64,000 nt of DNA from contig JXTC01000028.1 in assembly GCA_002914845.1 (NCBI GenBank), positions 1,407,203-1,471,202 on the forward strand. The letters are read 5' to 3'. The stretch's first letter is position 1. Every line of letters starts with the position of its first letter. This DNA comes from Trema orientale. Its lineage: Eukaryota > Streptophyta > Magnoliopsida > Rosales > Cannabaceae. Below are positions 36,541-46,699 of the stretch, piece by piece. Under the pieces are notes generated by a model that saw nothing but the letters and a program-made list of their open reading frames with translations, was not told the origin of the DNA and searched no databases. The translations under genes and the position numbers were made by a program.

Positions 36541-37290
36541 TGATAAATGTAAGGGGAGCCCAGTTTTTCACCCACTGAGTCGTGACTCAGCACCTCTACC
36601 TAGGGAGTCCAGTTTTTCACCACCAGATCTCGCTTCTTAGTCTTCTCCAAGAACTCACCCACAAGCAATGAATCCAAATTCGAGTTAAGCAGACCCGAAG
36701 TTGCCACGCTGACTAGACTCTGCACCATCCACAAGAACCTCTGACCGTTCCTTTCCAACCCAAAAGCTATTTCTCTTAACTGCTCCATCAAGAACGACCC
36801 CAAACTCCTGAAACAGAGGAACACGATGCTGTGACTCGGTTGTAAGTCGTGCCAAGTTAGTGATTCGAGCCGAATACTCCTTTTCTTAAGTTAACGGTCC
36901 GATGCAGTGAATCGAAGGAGTCACACCGTCCGGGATGCATAGGCCGTTGAATATGGCTTTGACTGCTCTGGGCTTGAGCGACTAAAACGTGTTGAACATA
37001 TCAGAGGATGGAATCGGCGGGATGCCGGGAATGTCGAGGAGGGTATTTTGGTCTTTGAAGCTCTGGTCGGATTTCCGGTGAAGGGTCGGTAAGCAAAAGA
37101 AGGCTACTAGGGAAGCGGCCCCAGATGTGTAGAAGAGAAAATCGGGAATGTTGAGCTAAGGAAGGACGATAAGAGTTTCGACGTAGAAGAAGTCCATGAT
37201 GATGGCGTGAATGGTGTCATTTTGGGAGATAGAATGGAGGGCTTAGAGTATGATCGGCTTGTTGTGAATGAGTGTAAGGTTAATCATAAA
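36541..37290 (-). pseudogene. Captured UDP-glycosyltransferase fragment (UGT88-like), broken
   Basis: Minus-strand words match plant family-1 glycosyltransferases. One frame has AIIMDFFYVE, FYTSGAASLVAFFCLPTLHR, LLDIPGIPPIPSSDM and SLKPRAVKAIFNGLCIPDG. A second frame has FLCFRSLGSFLMEQLREIAF, LERNGQRFLWMV and the start of the sugar-donor (PSPG) box, VVKNWTP then VEVLSHDSVG. In these enzymes that box binds the UDP-sugar. There are several stops, a frameshift between the two blocks and an internal loss after SSDM; the N-terminal part and the end of the PSPG box are missing. The fragment lies wholly inside the Mutator-like element, so it was probably captured from a host gene. No activity is possible. 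Confidence 0.8.
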
Positions 37291-37436
37291 AGGATATTTT
37301 AGACTTTTTACTGAGTAGGGAGTATTAGAAAAGTCATTTTAAAAAAGAGGACTAAAAAACTCCATTTACCAAAGAAACAAACTAGCCACATTAATTTCCT
37401 TTTCAAATATATTGAGGCCCAAAAATGGGTTTATTT

Positions 37437-37659
37437 CACTACGAAAAAGTCACTATTTAGTAACAATTTTTTTAGTCACAATAATTCTTTTAGCGAATAC
37501 TTAGTTACAACTAATAATTATTTTTTATTAAAAGATAAAATTAATCATAAGTTATCATTAATATGCCTTTAGTCACAATAAACTGTCATTTTTATGATTA
37601 AAACTTGTAGTCATAGACTTTTTAGTCACGACATAAGGATGATGAGATTTTTTTCAGTG
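37437..37659. mobile_element. Small CACTA-type MITE
   Basis: It starts CACTACGAAAAAGTCAC and ends, in reverse complement, CACTGAAAAAAATCTCATC. Inside are repeated words of the TAGTCACAA/TAGTCACGA type (37472, 37571, 37621), usual subterminal repeats of CACTA elements. Length about 223 bp. The 3-bp flanks do not match, so the target duplication has decayed or the border is off. Confidence 0.65.
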
Positions 37660-37821
37660 ATGAATTTTTCACTTTTAGACAATTTTTATCATCATTAAGT
37701 GTAAGATTTTTGGTAGTCATCTGAAATCTTCCGGCATAAAATAATTAGAGAGGATGAAATTAATCCAAAGCCCTAACATTGAGACGGGATAGTTAAAAAA
37801 GAATAAGAGAGAGGAAAGATT

Positions 37822-37930
37822 TATAAAAATAATAAATTTGGGTGCTTCAGGCTTCCAGACTAAGTTTATAACTCGATTAATTACAAACTTAGTTTAGAAA
37901 CCTGAAGCACCCAATTTTATTATTTTTATA
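37822..37930. repeat. Long hairpin (inverted repeat with arms near 48 bp)
   Basis: The left arm (AATAAATTTGGGTGCTTCAG then GCTTCCAGACTAAGTTT) pairs with the right arm (AAACTTAGTTTAGAAACC then TGAAGCACCCAATTTTATT) across a loop of roughly 12 bases. Arms are about 90 percent complementary, and weaker pairing continues outward through the GAGAGGAAA/CCTCTTTA region. Confidence 0.8.
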
Positions 37931-38764
37931 ATTAGGCAATAAAGAGGAAGGAGATGGATGAAAAAAGCTAGGAAACTAATTAGGATTTTTGAATTATAAT
38001 GCTTTTGGAACAATAGGAGAGTATAATAAGCATTATATTTTAAATTTTAAATGGAGAACGATTTTAGTACAGGAGTGAGATTTGAGAAGAATAGACCAAA
38101 GTATGGCAATAGAGCCACCCTATAGGATAATACATTATAGAAATGTCTTATAGGACTTACTGAATATATAAATTACTCTGTAAAGACATATATGACCAAA
38201 CTAGGAGGCTATATAAAATATTTGCCTATTGTTGTTTATTTTTCTTGAAATTGCAATGGAAATTAAGAAGCTATTGTTTACATGTGTGTTGTATTGTGAA
38301 TTTTTTTTTAAAGTATATAGTTGTGCTATGGTTTTTATTTACTTAAATACTTTGTTTGGTTGAATGTTTATAAAACATAATGTTAGGTCTGATTTTTAGA
38401 TATGAATAATTAATTAATTATGGTCATTGTAAAAGAAGAAAAGTAAAAATGACACACTTAAATTTTTACTTGATTCGTTTATCTCCTGATAACCTACGTC
38501 CAATGGGCCACGCCTAGAGAATTAATCACTATTAGTAAAGTCTGAAATGAAGACAAATACGAATTTAACTGATACAATAAAAGACTCCCTATCTTAATTG
38601 TGGCAATATAGATGTATTCTTTTACTAATATGTCTAGGAAGTACCACACATCTTAGGTTGACTTCGTACACTTGAAACCCTTTTAGAGCCTTGAAGTCGA
38701 TCTTCTCCTGAAGACAATCAGTACCTCTCCCGAAATATTGTCACTCAATGACGAGGATATATCT
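37931..38764. other. AT-rich intergenic DNA
   Basis: No gene or structured repeat was recognised. The sequence is mixed AT-rich, with a moderately GC-richer part at 38480-38760 that encodes nothing recognisable. Confidence 0.5.
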
Positions 38765-38767
38765 TAA

Positions 38768-40704
38768 GGCTATGTTTGATAGGTGATGAGTGATTAATTC
38801 ACTCACAAATCAAGTATCATTCAGCTCAAATAATTGTAAGTTCTCAAACTTTTATGTTGGTTTGATGTGTTTTCACTTTGTTTTTGTAGTTCTTGTGAAT
38901 AAATGAGAAACAAGAAATATTGGTACCAAATTTGGGTATTTCAACCATTGTGGATGAAATTTGAGTCTGATACGAACGCAACACAATGAAAATCAGGCAA
39001 AACGAAGCTAAAACGAAGAAATGGCACCCCCGGGAAGAAAACTGTTCGTGCTGAATTCCAGAGCCGAGAGCACCGCGGCGCTTGAATAGTAGCACCGCAG
39101 CGCTGACTGAAAACCTGATTTCCCGAGGCTAGAGCACCGCGGCGCTATCCAGAGAGTGCCGCGGCGCTACACAGTGTCCGGAAGCGCGTTTTTAGTGACT
39201 TTTTAGAGCCAATTTAGACCATTGATGCCATCTGATCGAATGGTTGATATTCTACCCAGCCTAGGTCACCTTGGAGGCCCTTAAATTTATCCTTAAGCCT
39301 CTATTTGAAGGTGTGGATAGTTGGAGAGAAATTCCAACCTTGAGAGCTCAAAATTCCTAGAGAGAGGAGTGCTTTGGAGCAAAAATTTGGAGAGGAAGCT
39401 TGGGAGAGTTGCTTGAAGAATTGAAACTTGAAGTTCTACCTCTATAAAAGAGTTTTTCTCATCCTCTTTCTCACCCTAATCTCTTTTAAATTTTTTATTT
39501 TGCTTGATTATTGAATATATTTGGATATATAAAATTCTTGTTGAGATTAGTATTGGATTCTCCTATATTGAATTAAATGATATATGCTTGGGATTTGATG
39601 TAACTTAGGCTTTGATTCTATGTCTTAATTTCTAATATGTTCTTTAATGTTGTTCTTGAATTTATTTATGCTATTCCATGCTTAATGCTTCTCAACTATT
39701 TAGCTACTAGTTGGATGATTTAGTTTCTAGAATTTAGCACTTGCTAGAGTAAGTTTTAGAAAGAATGATTGGATAGCATAACCTAGGATTTTGTAGAGTT
39801 TGAGAAAACCTATAATTCCTTTGAAGTCATAATCAAAGAACCATTGAACATAATAAATTTTTAATTTATAGGTTTGAAATAGAGATATTGAAATCGGGAT
39901 TTAGGAATAATTTCACTCGGCACTCAAGAGAGGGAGTAGAAATACCTTTGGGTTCTTAGCTTATAAATAGGAATAATTGATTAGAATGAAATTGGTGATC
40001 AAAAGACATAGTTGATAGTTAGGTGAATTCAATCCCTTAGTACATTTATGCATGAAGTTTCCATATTTTGTTTATGTTTTTATGTTTATGTTTTTATGTT
40101 TTTATTTGTATTTATTTAAATTACAAATTCATTTAATTTGGTTGCCTAGATAAAGTTAGGTCACGATAATTCCGGTAATTAATGATAATTTAACAGACAA
40201 TTCCTCGTGGGATCGACAACTCTACTTATCACTTTATTACTTGATTATGACCCGTGCACTTGCGTTTATTTTACGTATATGTATTTTAGACGTAACAGTA
40301 GGAAGGAAAAAAAGAAGTTTAAGGGAAAAGTAGAGGAAAATTAAAAAATTGGGTTGTTTGGTAGGAGGAAAAAGGAAAGGGAAGGGAAAAAGAGAGAGAA
40401 TAGCGGAAGAAAAAAAATGATAGGGCCCACAAAATTTTTTCCCTAAAAAATGGAGAGAAAATAAGAATAAAAAGGTTGTGCAGTATATGAATAAGTCAAA
40501 TTACTAAAATACTCTTGAATACTTAACTTTAAATAATAATTATAAAACGGTAAAATAATCATTTTAAATTAAACTAATTTTCTTTCCTATCTACGTACCT
40601 AACAACTATGAGGGAAAAATATTTTCCTTTCCATCCGATACATATTCTTTCCTTCCTATTTTTTCTTTTCCTTCTATTTTCTTTCCTCTCTACCAAACAT
40701 AGCC
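38768..40704. mobile_element. PIF/Harbinger-type MITE split by an LTR-like insertion
   Basis: The ends GGCTATGTTTGATAGG (38768) and, in reverse complement, GGCTATGTTTGGTAGAGAGG (40704) form the terminal inverted repeats. TAA flanks both sides (38765-38767 and 40705-40707), the target triplet of PIF/Harbinger (Tourist-like) elements. Without the insertion at 38784-40297 the element would be about 420 bp. Its interior (40303-40680) is rich in GGAAAG and CTTTCC blocks. Confidence 0.78.
38784..40297. mobile_element. LTR-like insertion (probable solo LTR) inside the MITE
   Basis: It begins TGATGAGTGA and ends GACGTAACA, so it has the TG...CA ends of an LTR. The flanks ATAGG (38779-38783) and GTAGG (40298-40302) differ by one base and fit a 5-bp target duplication. 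Near the right end lie CCTCGTGGGATCGACA and GACCCGTGCACTTGCG, words I recognise from long plant LTRs of gypsy-like elements. At 39070-39170 a GC-rich 13-mer (GCACCGCGGCGCT and variants) occurs four times. There is no coding region. Family assignment is uncertain. Confidence 0.6.
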
Positions 40705-40707
40705 TAA

Positions 40708-41142
40708 GTCTAAAAACTGGCTAAAAGAATTTCTCTTTTACACAATAGCCTAAATAATATGTGCTCTACCTAAAGCTATTCTTGAGTGGACTTTGTATAA
40801 AACTTCGAAGTCTTTATGATTAAGTATCTATAAAGCAGCATTTAAATGTATTTAATGACGATTAGAAGACTTACAAAATCAGCCAAGTTCGTTTCTAGAC
40901 TCAGAAAACTAATATGTGAAATAAATGCTGATTCTGCACAGATCTTGCAACAAGAATCTGTCAGCACAATCATTTTATAACATAAAAAGAAAACGCTGCC
41001 TTCTTTCCTGAAATAGAAAATACGATTACCTAATATTTTCGACAGCTCATAAATCAATTATAATCAATCAAAGACATTTAGAATCAGCATAAAACATTAA
41101 GAAAACTTTCACACTAATTATTTCAATCGCAATCTCATAATT
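40708..41142. other. Intergenic or element-derived DNA left of the copia nest
   Basis: No gene was recognised; a short minus-strand open frame at 40842-41057 has no family similarity. It may be the outer part of the minus-strand copia LTR. Confidence 0.35.
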
Positions 41143-41546
41143 GGTGGTGTTTTTCTTATCCAAATATGAACAGTCCTTCACAAATAAATTAGGTAAATAC
41201 CTAATATCAATTCTACAGCGCCAAAACTTATCCACATACATGATTGATGCACAAAATCATATCCAATCAATAAATAAACATATTAGTGAATATATTCGTA
41301 CAGAAATAAAATTTTTTAATGCTCTGTAGTGCAAATATCAACATTAATTATTTCTTAATCGCTATCAATCAATATAATTAGATTTTCATGATTAACAGTC
41401 AGTCAATTCGTGATCTAAAAGCGTATATTCGACAAATATAAAAAATCTCATCAGATCGAATATTCTGTCGCATGTTGTAACATGAATTAGATAAACTAGT
41501 CATGTTGCAACATAAAGAATACCAACAGATATGCTCTTTTAATCTC
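41143..41546 (-). repeat. Direct repeat flanking the copia nest, left copy (probable LTR segment)
   Basis: The segment from GGTGTTTTTCTTATCCAAAT to the CCAACAGATATGC words is repeated in the same orientation at 52138-52540 with roughly 85 percent identity by eye. On the minus strand the outer edge reads TGTTGGTATTC, an LTR-like start, preceded by CAAATGGGGAGATT, a possible polypurine tract. The likeliest reading is that the two copies are LTR parts of the minus-strand copia remnant. Confidence 0.55.
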
Positions 41547-42972
41547 CCCATTTGATATCTTTAGGAGAAATATTTGCTAGACCTATAAAACAGAGTTAGT
41601 ATGTAGTCAAAAATAGCCAAAAAATATCATGCTGTCTCCCTCTTTTGGACAAAGGATCCAATGGACAATAATCAAGATATAAAAAATCAATCACATGGAG
41701 AAAAACAAACGGAAACATGTTTAATCACAGTAGCAAACATGTCCTGTAAAAATAAAAGAGAGCCAAACAAAAGTAGATTGTACTTGTGACACTATTTCCT
41801 CTTAATTGTTGCTCGTAATAACAAGTTTTTCATGAAGTGAGAAACTTAGTAACATCAGTATCATAATCTTCTTCTTTCTCAACTAGCTCTCATGACTCCC
41901 TCTAGAAAAACTTCTCCTCACACAAGCATCGGATTTTTAGGAGTCCAAAATTGAATTTTTTTGCAAAATGAAGTGCTAGCTTGCAAACTTTTCATGAACA
42001 AAACATTCTCTTTTTCAATATCTTCTATTTTGAGTATTCATCTTTATGATGGATGAATTCTACAAAACAATTAGAGTAAAGACAAAGAAGAGATACATAG
42101 AGATGAAAAGTGAAAGAAAAACGATTTTAGAGAAAAAAAAATAGTGTTATGAGATGACTCAAGAAACATAAATCTACACAAACCCTACTTACCAAAAATG
42201 AATCATGATTTGAAGCCAAAAAGTTTAGAAACTAAGATTGAAAAAAATCATAATTTGGAATTTATTGAAATAGAAAGTGCGAACTTGTAAATTTTCTATC
42301 AAAGCTACTTTCTTCTTTTTTTTTTTCTTTGCAAATTTTATTTCCATGTTACAACATGTCTTAGTTTGCTATTAAATTAGAATTTAATATATGGTCATCT
42401 AAAATGAAAGATGGAAACTGATGAATTTATATCAATCATAAATGATTTGAAAATAGACAGAATTTGCTAATTTTATCAAACAAAATTTCCAGAAAATTTG
42501 AGACTAGTTGATCATCAAGGATTGAAAAACAACTGACATATCTTATTTTTGCTAATCTCTACGAAAATCCATGCTTTATTTCAAGCATTAGTGTGTGCTG
42601 TGATTTATTTGCATAGTACGTCTTTATTTTGTTACTATTGTATTTTTTCCTACGTAAATAACACAAAAACGAAGTGCCCATAGTCAGTAGCTTTCACTCT
42701 ATCACTAAGGTAACCCTTTTTTCATGGTAGATCGTTCTCTACTGTATTTATGACACATAGCACTAGATTATTTATGGATGGTCTTCACACATCAGTGTAG
42801 ACAACTTTTTCTGACTATTGGGCCTGTTCAACACAAATTTTTGTTGAGATGAAATAATCAAAGGTTAATCAGTTTAAATCCAATCTAAGATTATCAATCT
42901 TTCTTTTAATAGTCCAGAAATTTTAAAAGATAAAAAAAGAAAAAACTATATATTTGAAAAGCAATTCATAAT
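41547..42972 (-). mobile_element. 3' internal part of the minus-strand copia remnant
   Basis: Lies between the left LTR-like repeat and the inserted plus-strand element. No coding frame is recognised. Purine/pyrimidine-rich blocks (TCTCCCTCTTTTGG at 41634) and TGTTACAACATG-type words resemble the 3' region of the plus-strand element at 46440-46700. Confidence 0.45.
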
Positions 42973-44540
42973 TGTTAGGTCTAAAAGTTTGACATTCTAA
43001 ATAGTAAAGTTTTGAAAACTCAAATTGATAAAAAGAAGAAGATGTTGTTACAACAAGTTTAAAGTTGTTACAACAAGTATTGTTTTTACAACAACTGAAA
43101 CTTGCATTTTTCTTTATATAGAAACCTTCTAGAATGTGCCTAAACGTGTTTTGTTTCTATATTTGATGATTCTGGTGATAATATAGGTAAAATATAAATA
43201 GAATTTCGTGCATAGCTGGTTAGGATATTTTCCTATCAATTTTCAATTAATTCCTTTTATATTTACCTTATATCTCATTGATTATTTCTTCATCTTTTTG
43301 TCCTTGATTGATATCTAATTGCATCTTATTAATCAATGAATTTGGACAGGTTTCTTAAGTAAATTCATAAGAATTTTCGTCCTTAATTATTGTTGGAAAT
43401 TTGCTCATCAATTAATTAAGTTTCCTTTAGTTAATTAATTTGATTTGTTGAGTTGTTGTGATCAGATTTTTTGATCTGTTGCAACAATTCCGGATATTTA
43501 AGAAAAGATTGGTTAATTTTCTTAAATCTTGGCTTTTGATTGATATTGATTGAGATATGATTTTCCGGGTTAATTATCAATTTTTGGCAGGTTAAATGAA
43601 GATTTTCAGCTGTTCAAAATGTGTCCAAACCGAATCAAAGGAGCAATCATGAATCTGGACATTTTCCTAGTAATTGTTCAGAAAGTTGTTACAACAATTT
43701 TCTGGTAGATTACAACATTTATAGAAAGATTTTGATTTTATTATTAACTCTTTCCTAATTGGATTTTAGCCTATTCACACTATAATGGACGACCAAGGGG
43801 GCTGGAATTCACCTATAAATGCTCTACTACTCTAAGAAATTATTTATGCACTTTATTGAGAAAAATATACTATAATAGAACTTTTATTTTGTGCCCAAAT
43901 TGTGAGAAAAATAGAGGTTCTATAAAAGAGTTTTGGGAGTTTATTTTAAATGTTCTTATAGTGATTAGCTGTAGGAAAATCACTGGAGATTGTAAAAGTC
44001 TTTTGGGAGAAGGGCTAGGTGTTCTTCGGGAGAAGATAAGTTCTAGTGTATAGGAGGGAGTCTTAGTGTGTGGAACTGAAAGCACGCCATAGCAGAGAAG
44101 ATTGATCCAGCTATTGAAGAGAGTTCAAGAGCTTGGAGTCAAGGAAGACGAGTGGAGCTCATTGAATATATTGAGAGAAGAGTCAAACACGGTGCATCAA
44201 AATTTGAGGGAGTCTTTCTTGTTTAAGTTATTGGTGTTTGTACTTTAAAAACTTCTACTAATATGTTTCTTTCTCTGGGCGTGGCCACATAGAGTAGGTT
44301 ATTGAAAAGTAGTCGAACCATGTAAAAATCTCTTGTGTCATTTATTTTCATTATTGTGATTATTTTGCCTATAACACGCATTTAATACTTCATTATTGCA
44401 ATAACAACAATACGACTAACTATTGCAATAGTAGCAGAATTCCTCTGACTGTTGCAACAACAACGACAACCAATTTTTATATTAGTTTATTTCTAATAAT
44501 AAATCAAAAAATTGGTATACCTGCGATCTTGGATCTTTCA
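42973..44540 (+). repeat. 5' LTR of the plus-strand copia element
   Basis: Starts TGTTAGGTCTAAAAG and ends GGATCTTTCA. It differs from the 3' LTR by many scattered substitutions and small indels, so insertion is not recent. It carries repeated TTGTTACAACAA words at its start. Confidence 0.88.
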
Positions 44541-44963
44541 ATTGGTATCAGAGCAGAGTCATTAACATTTATTTAGTGAGATTTTGGGAAGTTTTCGATT
44601 TATTTTTGCAGGAATGTCATTTTTATCTCAGAAGGAGGCTCGTTTGATGATGAATAATAGAAGATTGACTAATTTCTTGATTGATAGAGGCTACAAGAGA
44701 GGAGGAGTAGACAAAACACCTTTTTAAACATTTTATTTTTGGAATATTATTGCACAAATTTGTGAGAATGAAATTGTATTTGTATCTACTTCTCAATCTA
44801 AACAAATTTTTGTTGATCATTTCATCAGGGATTTAGTTGAATCCAAGACAATTGCTTTGGATTTTGTGGAAACAAAATGATAGCTTGCCGATATATTCAT
44901 CAAAGTTCTTGATTTTGTGAAGTTTGATTTCCTAAAGAAAGACTTGGGAATTTGTTCTTTTTA
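44541..44963 (+). pseudogene. Deleted copia pol: RT fragment joined to RNase H end
   Basis: After the primer-binding site the plus strand encodes RRLTNFLIDRGYKRGGVDKT, a reverse transcriptase segment, then jumps within about 60 bases to IRDLVESKTIALDFVETK, a stop, and QLADIFIKVLDFVKFDFLKK, the end of RNase H, closing in DLGICSF. Gag, protease, integrase and most of the polymerase are gone. The fusion of these two pieces marks an internal deletion of the parent element. Confidence 0.8.
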
Positions 44964-45872
44964 ATTTTATTCTGACCGAGAATTGTATGAATTATCTCTG
45001 TATTTTTATTTGGAGAAATCTTAAGATCTTAGAAAGAGTTAATTTATTCTTTTCATAATTTTGATTGTTTAATTAGATTGATTTTGAGATTTTTGTTATT
45101 TAAATTTCTTGTTGCATAAGAGAAATTGTATAATTTGGATTGGATTTTGACTGACAAATATTTTATTGATCTATTGTACTGAAAATATTGTGTTTACAAG
45201 AATTATAAAAAGAAAAAGCTACCTAATACTGAAGAGTGAAAGCCGTCCATGAGTAATTTGGGCCTATGTATCACAAAATAAGTAGAGGATAATCTACCGT
45301 GTGAAAATGGCTATCTTAGTGATTAGAGTGAAAGCTACTGTTTATGTGGGAATAAATGTGCTGAAGATGATATATAAAAAAATAATAAAAAAATAGATGC
45401 AACACAATTTACTGTATGTGAAAAATATAATAAAATTTCATGAGATCAAGAAAAAGTTTTGTTAGTCATTACTCAATCCAGCTCATTCAGTAAGTCCTAT
45501 AATTCAGAAAATTAATTTGGCAGAAATTTCAGAAGTGATTTAATTTTAGAATCATTTTTGTGTTTAGAATAAATCTGCTAATTCTTTGATTTTTAGTTCA
45601 TTCTATTTAAAAATATGGGGGATTTTTGTCATAATCTGGCCAACTTTTCTATTTTTCATACTCTTTGATTTAAATAAAAAAAAAAAGAAAAGAGAGGATT
45701 TCAGTTTTATATTTGCATATTGTCACCATTGTTGCAACAATGCTTCCAATGTTCTTGTTTTAGTTTTAGCAAGAATCTTCTGAATTTGTCAGTTTCCTAA
45801 AATCATTTTTTTCGGGGATTTATGCATATATGATGTGAAATTTATTTCCTTCAAATCATAACCCTTGTTCCT

Positions 45873-46300
45873 TTGGCTAGGTGTCCTCTCTTTCTTCTTC
45901 TTTCTTTACATCGTTTTCTCTCTCCAGTTCTACTTATTGTTTCTTACAGGTTGAACAGCAAAGAGGTTGCTGAACCACCCATTGTAACAAGTGCCAAATC
46001 TAAGAAGAAGACAGCTGCTGCCAAGAAGTCTTCACCTGTTGCAACACCTTCTGTTGTGATATCCCAAGAGTCTATAGAGCTGGAGAATCTGAAAGCTGAT
46101 TAGGCCAAGTAGACTGAGCAACTGGAGGCCATTGAAAAAGTGCAAAAAGAGATTATTAACAGATTGATAGCTGCCTTTGCTACTTAATTAGTTGCTGCTC
46201 CTCATCCCTCTGGATCTTCCCAACCTGAAGTACTAGCATCTCTACATGTTGCAACAAGTTCAGAAAAGCAAGCCAAGAAACGTTATAAGAAGATGCAACT
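45873..46300 (+). pseudogene. Lys/Ala-rich extra ORF remnant of the copia element
   Basis: The plus strand reads SKEVAEPPIVTSAKSKKKTA, AAKKSSPVATPSVVISQESI and, after a stop, EKVQKEIINRLIAAFA. The Val-Ala-Thr words come from GTTGCAACA. Position after RNase H and before the polypurine tract fits the extra, env-like or gag-derived frame of large copia elements, but no function can be assigned. Stops at 46100 and beyond break it. Confidence 0.5.
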
Positions 46301-46699
46301 TTGATAATTTTGATTGTTTTGCAGGAACTCGCTGCAAGGAATTTTCTTCATTTTTGTTTTCAGAAACTTGTTTTATTTGTTATGGCTTTAAGACTTCATT
46401 TTTTTTTGGTTATTTTGTTACTTTGGCCCTCTCTTGACAAAAAGGGGGAGATCATGAGAATTTTCTAGATATTTGTTTTGAGATCCTAGCATTTTATTTT
46501 TTTTTGGAGATCATGAGATATTATTTTCAGGGGGAGCTCTCTATGATTTATATTACATTCTTAGTATTGTGATTTTCAGGGGGAGCAAATTGTTTTTGAT
46601 GAGAAAATTTAACTATCTATTTTCCAGGTTTTTTTACTTGAGTTCTTTGTGTTTTTTTTCTCATGTTGATTTTACCAAAAAGATACCAAAGGGGGATAT

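Larger units (their letters stand above)
35532..37400. mobile_element. Mutator-like element 2 carrying a UGT fragment, with 9-bp target duplication
   Basis: It starts GGAAAATTGACGTGG and ends, in reverse complement, AGGAAATTAATGTGGCTAGT, continuing as TTTTTTAAAATGACTTTTCT. The direct repeat TTTCAAATA flanks it at 35523-35531 and 37401-37409, the 9-bp size expected for Mutator-like elements. The terminal sequence matches element 1 at 25323. It has the same palindrome array on the left and a captured gene fragment on the right. At 1.87 kb with no transposase it is non-autonomous. Confidence 0.85.

Noticed and set aside
38844-39095. 83-codon minus-strand frame in the LTR-like insertion
   Set aside because: It spans the GC-rich 13-mer repeats and shows no family similarity, so it is more likely chance than an LTR-encoded protein.
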